DNA from: Planctomycetota bacterium
GTDB lineage: Bacteria > Planctomycetota > Planctomycetia > Pirellulales > Pirellulaceae
Length of the DNA: 61,050 bases
NCBI GenBank assembly: GCA_027622275.1
Contig: JAQBZB010000013.1
Span: forward strand, 1 to 61,050
Reading direction: 5' to 3'
In this document: positions 1 through 9,229 of the stretch, one piece after another
Position numbering within the stretch: the stretch's first letter is position 1
How the letters are laid out: each line of letters opens with the position of its first letter
The notes under the pieces: generated by a model
The model's input: the letters and a program-made list of their open reading frames with translations, nothing else
Database searches by the model: none
Told to the model about the DNA's origin: nothing
Translations under genes and position numbers: made by a program

Positions 1-13
1 CAAACAACACATC

Positions 14-61
14 GGGCGCTAGCCTTTTCAACCGCCCCAGCGCTGGCGTTTTCAAACGCCG
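14..61. repeat. Two tandem copies of a degenerate 24-bp repeat abutting the hsdS stop
   Basis: Units 14-37 and 38-61 match at 18 of 24 positions by eye. Each carries a CTTTTCAA or GTTTTCAA core and a GCGCT motif. The second unit contains the hairpin GGCGTTT-TC-AAACGCC. On the minus strand the array starts one base after the hsdS stop codon. More copies may lie outside the window. Confidence 0.6.
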
Positions 62-62
62 T

Positions 63-1154
63 TCACATCATGAACAACGAGCAGTAGAAGAAGTCGGAAA
101 TCACCAAATAAAATAGGAAGTCAGATAGCACATCGGGCTTGGGTCGCATTCCGATTACATTTTGGGCGATGAAATAGTCAGGTTCAGCATCGACCAAAAC
201 TGCTCTCCCCGCAGTTGCACCAACGGTTGTCATCAACACGTCGCCTTCATGAACTTTGTCTCGTTCAAATTGATCGACAATCTCGCGAGGCACAAATTTG
301 GTGAAGCTGCGGGATGGGTGCCGCGTGCCTTCGGTGATTTGTTTGGCTTCAAGCATGGGAACTCCATCGTCACCGAAAGATGGAGTTCGCCCTCTGTTGT
401 CCACGATCATTTGCAACAGGTGCTTGAACTTCTTCACGACCCAATGTTGCGGGACATCGCCGAGCCATTGGATGCCGGAGGGTTTCATGGGGGCGTTGGG
501 GTTCAGGCCTTTGGTGACCGCGTGACTGATGACCGCCTGACGCTTTTCCTTCAGCAACTCGATCAAACGACGCTGCTCCGACACCAAACCGTCGATCTTC
601 GACGTTTCCACATCGAGGAACGACGAGATCGCCTTTTGCTCGTCGAGAGGGGGCAACGGAACACTGATTCGCACCAAATCGGACGCGTTGATGGCCGGAT
701 AGCTTACGCCGGATGATCGCGAGATCACCTCGTCAATGAAGTATTGGGACAAAAGCAAGTTGCCCGCAAAATTCGTGTCGAGTTCTTCACGGGGACGGAT
801 GACAGCGAAGCCTGTCGAAACGATCAATTTCTCTTCCGGCTCAACGACACGGGCGATCGCTTTCAGATAAGTGCGAACGGTTGAAACGATCACATCGCCA
901 TTCTGCACGCATCGTCTCGCACGCGACGGGGCATCGCGAAAGACAACTTCCTCCTTAGTGTGAATGCCTTGCTCCGTGTTCACGCTTGAAATGTCCACGT
1001 AGAGAAATTCGGCATCTTCTGGCGTGTCGTCTCCGAGTGCGTCGTCGTTGTGTGATGCAACGTCTTTGAGCCTTTTCATTGACCAGTGACGTGGGATGTC
1101 GCCAAGGCTTTCCATTCCGCTGTCTTGGCAGTCGAGATACGCCGGAAAACTCAT
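63..1154 (-). CDS. hsdS: Type I restriction-modification specificity subunit HsdS, C-terminally truncated
   Basis: HsdS selects the target sequence of a type I restriction-modification complex through two target-recognition domains. The first occupies about residues 1-165 and ends in the conserved segment with LPPLDEQ. A central conserved helix spans about 170-225 (SKIDGLVSEQRRLIELLKEK). The second domain begins near 230 (GIQWLGDVPQHW) but stops at residue 363, before the second LPPLEEQ-type segment and helix expected in a full protein of about 400-450 residues. The last residues (CSLFMM) look unrelated to the family, and a 24-bp tandem repeat begins right after the stop. The ATG overlaps the stop of a short hsdM-like ORF (ATGA), which indicates translational coupling. 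Loss of the second helix would probably impair or alter specificity. HsdR is not in the window; it may lie beyond position 1. Confidence 0.88.
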   Translation of the reverse strand: MSFPAYLDCQDSGMESLGDIPRHWSMKRLKDVASHNDDALGDDTPEDAEFLYVDISSVNTEQGIHTKEEVVFRDAPSRARRCVQNGDVIVSTVRTYLKAIARVVEPEEKLIVSTGFAVIRPREELDTNFAGNLLLSQYFIDEVISRSSGVSYPAINASDLVRISVPLPPLDEQKAISSFLDVETSKIDGLVSEQRRLIELLKEKRQAVISHAVTKGLNPNAPMKPSGIQWLGDVPQHWVVKKFKHLLQMIVDNRGRTPSFGDDGVPMLEAKQITEGTRHPSRSFTKFVPREIVDQFERDKVHEGDVLMTTVGATAGRAVLVDAEPDYFIAQNVIGMRPKPDVLSDFLFYLVISDFFYCSLFMM

Positions 1155-1279
1155 TGCGAAAGATCTCCGATCATGGCGACGATCCGATCCGTCACCCCTT
1201 TCAATTCCGTGTCGATCTCATCCAACTCGCGGGGTTGTTGTCTGACAAGCGATAAGGATTGTTGCCGGGAGACTCTCAC
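1151..1279 (-). pseudogene. Orphan 3' tail of a second hsdM, as a 42-codon coupled ORF
   Basis: This short frame begins with a GTG that overlaps the TGA of the YhcG-like gene (GTGA) and ends with a TGA that overlaps the ATG of hsdS (ATGA). Its last 27 residues, ending VTDRIVAMIGDLSQ, match the C-terminus of the HsdM encoded at 2331-4124 at 23 of 27 positions, yet most shared codons differ synonymously. It is therefore the end of a related but diverged hsdM, not a fresh copy. It probably came with hsdS from another type I system and was left when the nuclease gene and a different hsdM were placed upstream. It may still be translated, coupling ribosomes into hsdS. Confidence 0.75.
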
Positions 1280-2334
1280 TTCGCCTCCTTCTCTTCCGCA
1301 CGCTGTTCGGCGATCCGAAGCGTATTCTCAAGCTCGCGGCGGAGTTCTTCGCGGTCGGGCAAGTACAACTGATACTTCTGCACAAACAACTGGCTGTTCA
1401 TTCCGTACGTCGCGTACTCGACAAGCAATTCGTCTTTCTCGCGACTCAGGATGATGCCAATTGGCGGGTTGTCGTCTGCGGTATTTTCTTCGGTTGCGAA
1501 GTAGCCCAGATACATGTTCATCTGGCCAATGTCGTGATGCTGAACTTCGTCCAGCTTCAGATCAATCAGCACGAAACAGCGAAGGATTCGGTGATAGAAG
1601 ACCAGGTCGACTCGGTGGGGCTTGCTGCCCACCGGGACGCGATACTGACGACCCACGAACGTGAATCCTTTGCCCAGTTCCAGCAGGAACGGTTGCAGAT
1701 GGTCGCACAGCAGTGTTTCCAGTTCTGTTTCGGTGACCGAACTGGGTTCGGGGATCGTCAGGAATTCAAATACGTACGGTTCGCGAAACAGGTCCGTCGG
1801 CTCGGCCACGATTTTCCCCTGGGATGCCAGTGCGAGGATTTCAGGCTTGTCTTTTCCGGCGGCCAAACGCAAGAACAACGATGCTTTTTTCTGACGCTGG
1901 AGTTCCGGGACCGACCAGTTCTCCCTCATGGCCTGCTGTTCATAAAAACTGCGTTCCAACTCATCCTCGATCTTGAGAAGCTCGACATAGTGTGACCAAC
2001 TCAATTTGTGCGAAGCCTTCGCACAAATCGGATAGAGCAGGTAAAACTGCCGAAATCGCGAAACATTGCTGCGACTGAACCCGCGTCCATGCCGCAGCGT
2101 GAGGTCGCGACTGAGACTGACCAGCAACGCCTTGCCATATTCCGCTCGCACCTTGCCGCCTTGCTCGAATTCCACGATGTCGTGACCGATCTGCCAGTAG
2201 GTCTCCGTCAGATGCTGATTGGCGGCCTGATACGCACGCGACTGCCCTGCCCGGTAAACGTCTGAAATCCGCCCGAGTAATTCCTGGTATTCCGAGTCGG
2301 TGGATAGTGCGAGGTTTTCTTTTGAGTCGGTCAC
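1276..2334 (-). CDS. YhcG/DUF1016 family PDDEXK nuclease
   Basis: The protein has 352 residues. The N-terminal DUF1016 helical domain (about 15-170) carries the typical stretch with [12 protein letters not shown] and [10 protein letters not shown]. The C-terminal PD-(D/E)xK nuclease domain (about 185-335) contains HRVDLVFYH followed by VLIDLK, the likely metal and catalytic residues. Members are predicted nucleases often found inside or beside type I restriction-modification operons; their exact role is not settled. The GTG start overlaps the hsdM stop (GTGA) and the stop overlaps the next short frame, so the gene is embedded in the hsdM-hsdS operon. Position and the duplicated hsdM tail behind it indicate that it arrived by recombination into an older hsdM-hsdS junction. 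Confidence 0.85.
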   Translation of the reverse strand: MTDSKENLALSTDSEYQELLGRISDVYRAGQSRAYQAANQHLTETYWQIGHDIVEFEQGGKVRAEYGKALLVSLSRDLTLRHGRGFSRSNVSRFRQFYLLYPICAKASHKLSWSHYVELLKIEDELERSFYEQQAMRENWSVPELQRQKKASLFLRLAAGKDKPEILALASQGKIVAEPTDLFREPYVFEFLTIPEPSSVTETELETLLCDHLQPFLLELGKGFTFVGRQYRVPVGSKPHRVDLVFYHRILRCFVLIDLKLDEVQHHDIGQMNMYLGYFATEENTADDNPPIGIILSREKDELLVEYATYGMNSQLFVQKYQLYLPDREELRRELENTLRIAEQRAEEKEAK

Positions 2335-4124
2335 TGTGAAAGCTCTCCGATCATCTGCACGATGCGATCCGTAACACCCTTTAACTCGGCGTCGATGTCG
2401 TCAAGTTCTCGCGGCGGTTTGAATACGTAGAAATGACGGTTGAATGGGATCTCGTAGCCGATCTTTGTCTTGTCGTGGTCGATCCATGCGTCGGGGACGT
2501 GCGGCACGACTTCTCGCTGGAAATACGCGTTCACATCTTCGCCCAGCGGAACGTCTTCGCTGTCTCGCAGTTTGGAGTCCGGCTTCGGCTTTCCTTTTCG
2601 CTTGCCTTTCGTTTCCTTCACGATCTTGCCGTCTGCATCACACTCCGGTCGCTCGACAGTGATCGTCTGGTAGCCAAAGTCGGTCGTCTTGAAAATGCGG
2701 CTGATCGGAATGGCGGGAGAACCGGCGGCGATCGCCTTGCGGCTGATGGGCTTTCCTGTTTCGGGATCGATGTGGACTTCCTTGGCCTCGCCGAACAAGC
2801 GTGTGATCTCGGCAATATGGTCGTCGCTCAACTCCTTGCGTTTGCTGCCGAGACTCTTTCGCATCTTCTGCCACATCGCACTGGCGTCGATCAACTGAAT
2901 TTTGCCCTTACGGTTGGCGGGCTTGCGGTTGGTCACGATCCAGATGTAGGTGCTGATGCCGGTGTTGTAGAACATGTCGGTCGGCAAGCCGATGATGGCT
3001 TCCAGTAAATCGTTCTCCAGCACGTAACGGCGAATCTCGCTTTCCCCGCTCCCCGCGTTGCCGGTGAACAGGGGCGAGCCGTTCAGGACAATGCCAAAGC
3101 GACTGCCGCCGTCTTTGGTTGGTCGCATCTTGGATATCAGATGCATCAGGAACAGCAGCGAACCATCGCTGACTCGCGGCAGTCCGGGGCCGAAGCGTCC
3201 GTTGAAACCGTCCTGCTGATGCTCCTTCGTGATCGCCTTCTGGATCTTCTTCCATTCAACGCCAAATGGCGGATTGCTCAACATGTAGTCAAACTGTTTG
3301 CCCGACAGGCCATCGTCGGACAACGTGTTGCCGTGGATGATGTTGCTGATGTCCTGACCCTTGATCAGCATGTCGGCCTTGCAGATCGCGTACGACTCGG
3401 CATTCAGCTCCTGGCCGTACATCACCAGCCGAGCATCCGGGTTGTGACTGCTCAGATGATCCTCGGCCACCGACAACATGCCGCCGGTTCCGGCAGTCGG
3501 ATCGTACAGCGAGCGGACGATGCCGGGCTTGGTCAGTGCGTCGTCGTCTTCGATGAACAGCAGGTTGACCATCAGCCGAATGACTTCTCGCGGCGTGAAG
3601 TGTTCACCGGCGGTTTCGTTGGAGAGTTCGGCGAACTTGCGGATCAGTTCTTCAAAGACGTGCCCCATCTGCTCGTTGCTGACAACTTCGGGGTGCAGGT
3701 CGATGGTGGCGAACTTTTCGGTGATCAGATACAGCAAGCTGGCTTTGGCCAGCCGTTCGACCTGGGTGTGAAAGTCGAAGCATTCAAAGATGTCCCGCAC
3801 CGCTGGCGAGAATGCCTGAATGTAAGCGAACAGGTTCTCGCGGATGTTATCCTGATCGCCCATCAACTTCTTCATGTCCATCGGCGACGTGTTGTAGAAC
3901 AACTGCCCGGACTTCTTCAGTAGGAACGGTTCAGGGTTCAACTTGGCTGCTTCCCGCTTCTCTTTCTCCTTCAGCACGGCTTCCTTGGTCGGCTCCAGCA
4001 CGCAATCCAGACGCCGGAGCACCGTGAACGGCAGAATGACCTTGCCGTACTCCGACTGCTTGTAGTCGCCCCGCAGAAGGTCAGCCACGGACCAGATAAA
4101 CGAAGATAGGTTCTGTTGATTCAT
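2331..4124 (-). CDS. hsdM: Type I restriction-modification DNA methyltransferase subunit HsdM
   Basis: This is an N6-adenine DNA methyltransferase of 597 residues. An N-terminal HsdM bundle (1-145) is followed by a Rossmann methylase domain. The SAM-binding motif DPTAGTGG lies at 208-215 and the catalytic NPPFG at 284-288. The insert [13 protein letters not shown] near 500 is lysine-rich. The C-terminus ends [14 protein letters not shown] and is nearly repeated in the short frame at 1151-1279. It is the first gene of the minus-strand operon hsdM, yhcG-like, hsdM tail, hsdS. The protein is complete and should be active if a functional HsdS is supplied. Confidence 0.93.
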   Translation of the reverse strand: MNQQNLSSFIWSVADLLRGDYKQSEYGKVILPFTVLRRLDCVLEPTKEAVLKEKEKREAAKLNPEPFLLKKSGQLFYNTSPMDMKKLMGDQDNIRENLFAYIQAFSPAVRDIFECFDFHTQVERLAKASLLYLITEKFATIDLHPEVVSNEQMGHVFEELIRKFAELSNETAGEHFTPREVIRLMVNLLFIEDDDALTKPGIVRSLYDPTAGTGGMLSVAEDHLSSHNPDARLVMYGQELNAESYAICKADMLIKGQDISNIIHGNTLSDDGLSGKQFDYMLSNPPFGVEWKKIQKAITKEHQQDGFNGRFGPGLPRVSDGSLLFLMHLISKMRPTKDGGSRFGIVLNGSPLFTGNAGSGESEIRRYVLENDLLEAIIGLPTDMFYNTGISTYIWIVTNRKPANRKGKIQLIDASAMWQKMRKSLGSKRKELSDDHIAEITRLFGEAKEVHIDPETGKPISRKAIAAGSPAIPISRIFKTTDFGYQTITVERPECDADGKIVKETKGKRKGKPKPDSKLRDSEDVPLGEDVNAYFQREVVPHVPDAWIDHDKTKIGYEIPFNRHFYVFKPPRELDDIDAELKGVTDRIVQMIGELSQ

Positions 4125-4484
4125 TAGCTGCTGTCACTTTACCCTTTCGGCCAAACCGAACACGTCCGAACTGCACCGGGAGCCCACGTCTCACGACGAA
4201 TACCTAGCGCGGGAGATTATCGCCGCTGACGGACGCCCCGACAACCTTTGTCGGTGGGGCAGGTTTGCAACCTGCCGTTACAACTTTCTATCGGGCAGGT
4301 TGCAAACCTGCCCCACATCGAGCGTCGGCCGTTCCATGCCGCCATGAGACTCACTCGCCAACTCGATGCGATGGCGGACTCGGTTTTCGCTTGATAGCGA
4401 GTTTTGCCTCCGGCTTTGGTGTAGAATCGGGGCCGTCGAAGACGAACTCCCCAACCACTCGCCCTCCTTAGAAAGTGCAGCGCG
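4125..4484. other. Intergenic region between divergent hsdM and sialate esterase genes
   Basis: The region holds the promoters of both flanking genes and one long inverted repeat (4254-4316). A second weaker hairpin (GCCCCGACAA with TTGTCGGTGGGGC, 4235-4260) overlaps its left arm. Small frames here derive from the repeat and I do not call a gene. Confidence 0.6.
4254..4316. repeat. Nested inverted repeat, family A
   Basis: Two perfect 23-bp arms (4254-4276 and 4294-4316) enclose a 17-nt loop. Each arm starts with GTGGGGCAGG and is itself nearly palindromic around TTGCAA, so either small hairpins or one long stem can form. There is no T-tract, so it is not a classical terminator. Confidence 0.85.
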
Positions 4485-5843
4485 ATGAACAGACTTCTCA
4501 ATCCGGTCCTGGCAATAACGTTGGTCTTGTTAGCGTTCGATAACGAACGGGCGGCGGCGGATGTTAAGCTCCCGGCGGTGCTCGATAGTCACATGGTGCT
4601 GCAACGCGAGATGCCTTTGCCGGTGTGGGGCTGGGCGGATGCCGGCGAGAAGGTGACCGTGACGCTTGGCGAGCAGTCGGCGAAGGCTACGGCCGATGAG
4701 AAGGGGAATTGGCGAGTCACGCTGCCAGCCATGAAGGCCGACGGCAAGGCGCACACGCTGACCGTTCAAGGCAAGAACGAGATCTCGCTCGAAGACATCT
4801 TGATCGGGGATGTGTGGGTGGGTTCCGGCCAATCCAACATGGAATGGCAGCTGACGAACACGAACGATGCCAAGGAGGCGATTGCCGCGGCGAACCATCC
4901 GAACATTCGCCTGCTGCACGTGCCGAAGGTTCAGATGCCAGAGCCCGCCACCGATGTGGAAGCCAAATGGATGGTCTGCACGCCCGAAACGGTGCCGGCT
5001 TTCTCGGCGGTGCTGTACTACTTCGGCCTCAAACTGAGCGAAGAAGTCGATGTGCCGATCGGCTTGATCAACAGCTCCTGGGGCGGTTCGCCGATCGAAC
5101 CTTGGACGATCGCCGATGGAACGTCGGGCGGCATGTACAACGGGATGATTGCCCCGCTGCAGCCGTTCGCGATTCGCGGCTCGATCTGGTACCAAGGCGA
5201 AACCAACGTGCTCGCAAAGAATGGTTTGGCCTACTACAACAAGATGAACGCCTTGATCACTGGCTGGCGTAACTCGTGGGGCCAGGATCTGGCCTTCTAC
5301 TTTGTTCAGATTGCTCCTTGGTCCGGCCGTTACGAACCGGGACAACTCCCCGCGTTGTGGGAGGCTCAAGTTGCGAGCCTGAAGATTCCTGGCACCGGGA
5401 TGGCGGTGACAACGGACTTGGTTGACAACATCGCCGACATTCACCCACGCAACAAATTGGACGTCGGCAATCGACTTGCCCTGTGGGCGCTGGCGAAGTC
5501 TTACGGCAGAAGCGATATCGTCTACTCCGGGCCGTTGTACAAGTCGATGAAAGTCGACGGCAATCGGATTCGAGTCGAGTTCGCCCACGCGGGTGACGGG
5601 CTTGAGTCGCGTGACGGCAAGCCTTTGAAGGAGTTTCAAATTGCTGGAGCCGACGGAGAATTCGTCGAAGCGTCGGCCGAGATCGATGGCAAGTCTGTGG
5701 TTGTTTCCTCTGACCAAATTGCCGAGCCGAAGCGAGTTCGATTCGGCTGGCACAAGCTCGCCAATCCGAATCTAGTCAACAGAGCCGCCTTGCCGGCGTC
5801 CCCTTTTCAAACGGACGACTGGCAAGGTGGGACCGGCGAATAG
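4485..5843 (+). CDS. Secreted sialate O-acetylesterase (SGNH-like)
   Basis: The predicted enzyme removes O-acetyl groups from sialic acid or related glycans outside the cytoplasm. It has 452 residues. An N-terminal signal peptide (about 1-25) ends near ERAAADV. A small beta domain (about 28-105) precedes the catalytic domain. The nucleophile block is GQSNMEW near residue 120, followed by GSIWYQGETN near 225. DLVDNIADIHPRN near 310 holds the expected Asp-His pair. It is on the short side for planctomycete members. It stands alone between divergent hsdM and the glutamine synthetase genes, so context gives no substrate. Confidence 0.85.
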   Translation: MNRLLNPVLAITLVLLAFDNERAAADVKLPAVLDSHMVLQREMPLPVWGWADAGEKVTVTLGEQSAKATADEKGNWRVTLPAMKADGKAHTLTVQGKNEISLEDILIGDVWVGSGQSNMEWQLTNTNDAKEAIAAANHPNIRLLHVPKVQMPEPATDVEAKWMVCTPETVPAFSAVLYYFGLKLSEEVDVPIGLINSSWGGSPIEPWTIADGTSGGMYNGMIAPLQPFAIRGSIWYQGETNVLAKNGLAYYNKMNALITGWRNSWGQDLAFYFVQIAPWSGRYEPGQLPALWEAQVASLKIPGTGMAVTTDLVDNIADIHPRNKLDVGNRLALWALAKSYGRSDIVYSGPLYKSMKVDGNRIRVEFAHAGDGLESRDGKPLKEFQIAGADGEFVEASAEIDGKSVVVSSDQIAEPKRVRFGWHKLANPNLVNRAALPASPFQTDDWQGGTGE

Positions 5844-6301
5844 TGTTGGGATCGTAGTAGCTGACTTTGCAAGAACTCATCTATCTTTGCCCAAGAAGTC
5901 GACAAGTGTTGCGCGTCAATTAGGCAAGGCCGCTCTGCGTCTTGGTGAAGTCGCGGCGAAAGATGGCGATAGCCGATTGCAATCTGGCGTGTTTTGCCTA
6001 TCATGCTCGTTCCTTTCCGTTCTCTGGCACAGTGATTGCGTTAGGAGACGGAACCGTAGGCGGCGGCGCTCGGCCTCTGATGGATTGCCGAGTGTTGGTA
6101 GCGGACGACGATTCTTCACACCCGTCGTCGTCCGACTTCCTCTGCCTTGGCGTGCCGAACACGAGGATGTGTTCCGGCGAGGAGGTTGCACGGACCGCTC
6201 CGACAAACTCGAGCCCCAGCGGGTTTGACGACCTGTGTCGTAACAGTGCAAATTCACAACTGACATACCGATTGCGAAGTGCTAAGGGAGAAAGAAGAAA
6301 G
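5844..6301 (+). other. Long leader/promoter region of the GSII gene
   Basis: This 458-bp region has no convincing gene. It contains the sigma-54 promoter match at 6025-6039, leaving a leader of about 250 nt before the ATG at 6302. A 10-bp stem (CGGACGACGA at 6102-6111 with TCGTCGTCCG at 6125-6134) lies inside that leader. An open frame extends upstream from 6302 to 5942 without a stop, but its sequence is not glutamine synthetase-like. Confidence 0.55.
6025..6039 (+). promoter_or_regulatory. Sigma-54 (-24/-12) promoter match upstream of GSII
   Basis: TGGCAC (6025-6030), five bases, then TTGC (6036-6039) match the RpoN consensus TGGCACN5TTGC. The invariant GG (6026-6027) and GC (6038-6039) are 12 bp apart, the required spacing. 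A preceding C gives CTGGCAC. Transcription would start near 6051. Sigma-54 control fits nitrogen regulation of a glutamine synthetase gene. Confidence 0.65.
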
Positions 6302-7315
6302 ATGAGTAAGACCAAACTTGAGTACATCTGGCTGGACGGTTACAAGCCCACGCAAAGCTTGCGATCGAAGACGAAAGTCGTCAAAGACTTCGACGGTTCG
6401 TTGGAGGCATGCCCCCAGTGGGCGTTTGACGGCAGTTCGACGGAACAAGCTCCGGGCGGCGCGTCCGACTTGCTGCTGCTACCGGTCGCACTGTTTCCCG
6501 ATCCGGGTCGAAAGAACTCCTACCTCGTCATGAGCGAAGTGTTGAACGCCGACGGCACGCCACACGAATCGAATGGCCGGTCCACGATCGACGACGATGA
6601 CGATGATTTTTGGTTTGGCTTCGAGCAAGAGTACTTCTTGTGGGACGCCGAGCACAATCTGCCGCCAGGCTTTCCGCCCGGTGGTTATCCGGCACCGCAA
6701 GGTCCTTACTACTGCTCGGTCGGCGCGAAGAATGCGTATGGCCGCCCGATTGTCGAAGAGCATCTCGATTTGTGCCTCGAAGCGGGTCTCAACATCGAGG
6801 GCATCAATGGCGAAGTGGCTGCCGGTCAGTGGGAATTCCAGTCGTTCGCGAAGAGTGCCAAGCGTGCTGGTGACGAGACTTGGGTCGCCCGTTATCTGCT
6901 CGAGCGAACCGCCGAGAATTTCGGTTACGCAATTAACTGGCACCCGAAGCCGCTTGGTCCCACGGATTGGAACGGCTCGGGCATGCACGCGAACTTCTCC
7001 AACACGACGCTGCGCACCTGCGGCAGCAAGGACACTTACGACAAGATCTGTCAGGCGTTCGCGCCGCGTGTGAAGGAACACATCAGCGTCTATGGTGCTG
7101 ACAACGAGCAGCGTCTGACGGGTCTCCACGAGACACAAAAGATCGATCAGTTCAGCTACGGTGTGGCGGACCGAGGCGCTTCGATTCGAATTTCCATCGC
7201 GACGGTTCAGGCCGGCTGGAAGGGGTGGCTGGAAGATCGCCGCCCCGCGTCGAACGCTGATCCTTACAAAGTTGCTGCGGAGATCGTCAGAACTGTAAAA
7301 GGCGTGAGACTCTAA
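6302..7315 (+). CDS. Type II-like glutamine synthetase
   Basis: The enzyme makes glutamine from glutamate, ammonia and ATP. The protein has 337 residues, the short length typical of GSII (eukaryotic-type) enzymes and well below GSI at about 470. It begins MSKTKLEYIWLDGY and carries the GSII motifs WAFDGSSTEQAPG, GFEQEYFLWD, NGEVAAGQWEFQ and NWNG-like DWNGSGMHANFS; the C-terminal RGASIRI block is also typical. It lacks the GSI adenylylation loop, so activity is probably set by transcription. The start is placed at 6302, where GGGAGAAAGAAGAAAG precedes ATG and homology begins. It is followed 200 bp downstream by glnA; the pair suggests nitrogen-responsive assimilation. Confidence 0.9.
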   Translation: MSKTKLEYIWLDGYKPTQSLRSKTKVVKDFDGSLEACPQWAFDGSSTEQAPGGASDLLLLPVALFPDPGRKNSYLVMSEVLNADGTPHESNGRSTIDDDDDDFWFGFEQEYFLWDAEHNLPPGFPPGGYPAPQGPYYCSVGAKNAYGRPIVEEHLDLCLEAGLNIEGINGEVAAGQWEFQSFAKSAKRAGDETWVARYLLERTAENFGYAINWHPKPLGPTDWNGSGMHANFSNTTLRTCGSKDTYDKICQAFAPRVKEHISVYGADNEQRLTGLHETQKIDQFSYGVADRGASIRISIATVQAGWKGWLEDRRPASNADPYKVAAEIVRTVKGVRL

Positions 7316-7514
7316 ACAGCAACAACGTACGCAAGGATGCGAGATGCCGCCCCAGGGCGTCATCGATTCCTTCTGGTTGACGGATCACGAACGGCTGCCC
7401 GAGCGATCGGGCAGCCGTGTTGTGCTTCTTGTCGACGCTGCCGCGCGAGACGTCCGGCATTCGGCTTGCTATAACACACGTGGTTCCCCGCGTTGATTGT
7501 CCCGGAGACGAACG

Positions 7515-8927
7515 ATGACTCCTCGAGAAGTACTCGCCCTGTGTCGCGAAAAGGATGTGAAGGCCGTTGATTTTCGTTTCATGGACTTCCCCGGATTGTG
7601 GCAGCACTTCACGATCCCCGTCCGCCGACTGACCGAAGACGTGTTTGAAGACGGACTCGGCTTCGACGGTTCCAGCATCCGTGGCTGGCAAGCGATCAAC
7701 GAGAGCGACATGCTCGTCGTGCCGCAAGCGGAAACGGCTTTCATCGATCCGTTCACCACGCTGCCGACGCTGTGCATGATCTGCAACATTCAAGATCCGA
7801 TCACGCGCGAAGACTACTCGCGCGATCCGCGGAACGTCGCCCGCAAAGCCGCGAACTACCTGAAGAGCACCGGCATCGCCGACACGGCCAACTTCGGGCC
7901 CGAAGCGGAGTTTTTCATCTTCGACGACGTCCGTTTCGATCAGAATGCTCGCGAGGGTTACTATCACGTCGATAGCATCGAAGGGGAATGGAATCGAGGC
8001 CGGGACGAGCAGCCGAACCTCGGCCACAAGTTGCGGTACAAGGAAGGCTACTTCCCGGTGCCGCCGGCGGATCAGATGATGAACATCCGCAACGAGATGA
8101 TGCAGACGATGATCGATTGCGGCCTCGACGTCGAATGCCAGCACCACGAAGTCGGCACCGCGGGTCAATCCGAAATCGACCTCCGCTTCAACGAACTCGT
8201 GAAGATGGCCGACGACGTGGTGCTCTACAAGTACATCGTCAAGAATGTTGCGGCCCGCAACAACAAGACGGCGACGTTCATGCCCAAGCCGATCTTCGGC
8301 GACAACGGCAGCGGCATGCACACGCACGTGTCGTTCTGGAAAGACGACGAGCCGCTGTTCGCCGGCAGCGGGTATGCCGGGCTCAGCGACATGGCACTGC
8401 ACGCGATCGGCGGACTGCTGCGTCACGCGCCGGCGCTGTTGGCGTTCACGAATCCAACCACGAACAGCTACAAGCGTCTGGTTCCCGGCTACGAAGCGCC
8501 GGTCAATCTCGCCTACTCGCAACGCAACCGCTCGGCGGCCTGCCGCATCCCGATGTACAGCCCTAGCCCCAAGTCAAAACGAGTTGAGTTCCGCTGTCCG
8601 GACCCGAGCTGCAATCCGTATCTCGCCTTCGCCGCCATCACGATGGCCGCGATCGACGGTATTCAAAACAAGATCAGCCCCGGTGATCCGCTTGATAAAG
8701 ACATCTACGATCTCGAACCCGAAGAAGCCGCGAACGTGGCGACAACTCCCGGTTCACTCGACGACGCGCTCGATGCTCTCGCGGACGATCACGATTTCCT
8801 GCTTCGCGGCGACGTCTTCACACCCGATGTCATTTCGACTTGGATCGCCTACAAGCGGAAGCACGAAGCCGATGCGGTTCGCTTGCGACCGCATCCGTAT
8901 GAGTTCTGCTTGTACTACGACATTTGA
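7515..8927 (+). CDS. glnA: Type I glutamine synthetase GlnA
   Basis: This is the main ammonia-assimilating enzyme, a dodecamer in the cytoplasm. It has 470 residues, the standard GSI length. Visible motifs are [11 protein letters not shown] near 50-60, [18 protein letters not shown] near 265 and NRSAACRIP near 340. The adenylylation loop [10 protein letters not shown] places the modifiable tyrosine near residue 398, so control by GlnE-type adenylylation is expected. The ATG at 7515 is preceded by GGAGACGAACG; an upstream TTG at 7497 only adds a few residues without family support. Three hairpins follow the stop. Confidence 0.96.
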   Translation: MTPREVLALCREKDVKAVDFRFMDFPGLWQHFTIPVRRLTEDVFEDGLGFDGSSIRGWQAINESDMLVVPQAETAFIDPFTTLPTLCMICNIQDPITREDYSRDPRNVARKAANYLKSTGIADTANFGPEAEFFIFDDVRFDQNAREGYYHVDSIEGEWNRGRDEQPNLGHKLRYKEGYFPVPPADQMMNIRNEMMQTMIDCGLDVECQHHEVGTAGQSEIDLRFNELVKMADDVVLYKYIVKNVAARNNKTATFMPKPIFGDNGSGMHTHVSFWKDDEPLFAGSGYAGLSDMALHAIGGLLRHAPALLAFTNPTTNSYKRLVPGYEAPVNLAYSQRNRSAACRIPMYSPSPKSKRVEFRCPDPSCNPYLAFAAITMAAIDGIQNKISPGDPLDKDIYDLEPEEAANVATTPGSLDDALDALADDHDFLLRGDVFTPDVISTWIAYKRKHEADAVRLRPHPYEFCLYYDI

Positions 8928-8932
8928 CGCCA

Positions 8933-9017
8933 GTAGATCACTTCCGCCGGAAGTGATCCACCAAACACATCAGTGTTTGCAAGTACGGAACGGTCACGCT
9001 CGGCGAGCGTGACCTAC
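8933..9017. repeat. Triple hairpin array after glnA
   Basis: Three stem-loops follow one another. GATCACTTCC-GCC-GGAAGTGATC lies at 8936-8958, CAAACAC-ATCA-GTGTTTG at 8962-8979, and GGTCACGCTC-GGC-GAGCGTGACC at 8992-9014. The outer ends (GTAGATCAC and GTGACCTAC) are also complementary, giving the same nested layout as the other long repeats. No T-tract follows. Confidence 0.8.
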
Positions 9018-9031
9018 TTTCAAGACAACAG

Positions 9032-9229
9032 CTAACAAGTCGTCGCCAACACGCCGCCCTCCGCCAGCTTCTGCATGCGGCACGAGTCTGTCAGGACGCG
9101 CGTCCATTCTTGAACGCTCGCGCTGCACAACTTGTCCTCGGCGGCCAGCATGGCGTTGACGATGCGATCGAGGATCTCTCGTTCGGTGGCTCGGGCGATC
9201 TTGGCGATGCGAGTTTGCTTGTCATCCAT
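9032..9229 (-). CDS. Small conserved-looking hypothetical protein (65 aa)
   Basis: I do not recognise a family. The product begins MDDKQTRIAKIARATEREIL, is mostly helical and charged at the N-terminus, and ends with two cysteines in the second half. A strong ribosome binding site, GAGGAG, lies eight bases before the ATG, and codon use resembles the neighbours, so I believe it is real. It is isolated between glnA and the minus-strand restriction operon. A DNA- or protein-binding role is possible but unsupported. Confidence 0.6.
   Translation of the reverse strand: MDDKQTRIAKIARATEREILDRIVNAMLAAEDKLCSASVQEWTRVLTDSCRMQKLAEGGVLATTC

Noticed and set aside
4217-4501. 94-codon minus-strand frame between hsdM and the esterase gene
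   Set aside because: It reads through the inverted repeat and overlaps the esterase start; no ribosome binding site.
5942-6301. N-terminal extension of the GSII-like glutamine synthetase
   Set aside because: The residues are not family-like, the region holds a promoter match, and a good ribosome binding site precedes 6302.
7470-7475. TATAAC as the -10 box of glnA
   Set aside because: No acceptable -35 element lies 15-19 bp upstream.
8933-9017. CRISPR array
   Set aside because: The three hairpins differ in sequence and there are no regular repeats with spacers; no cas gene is present.
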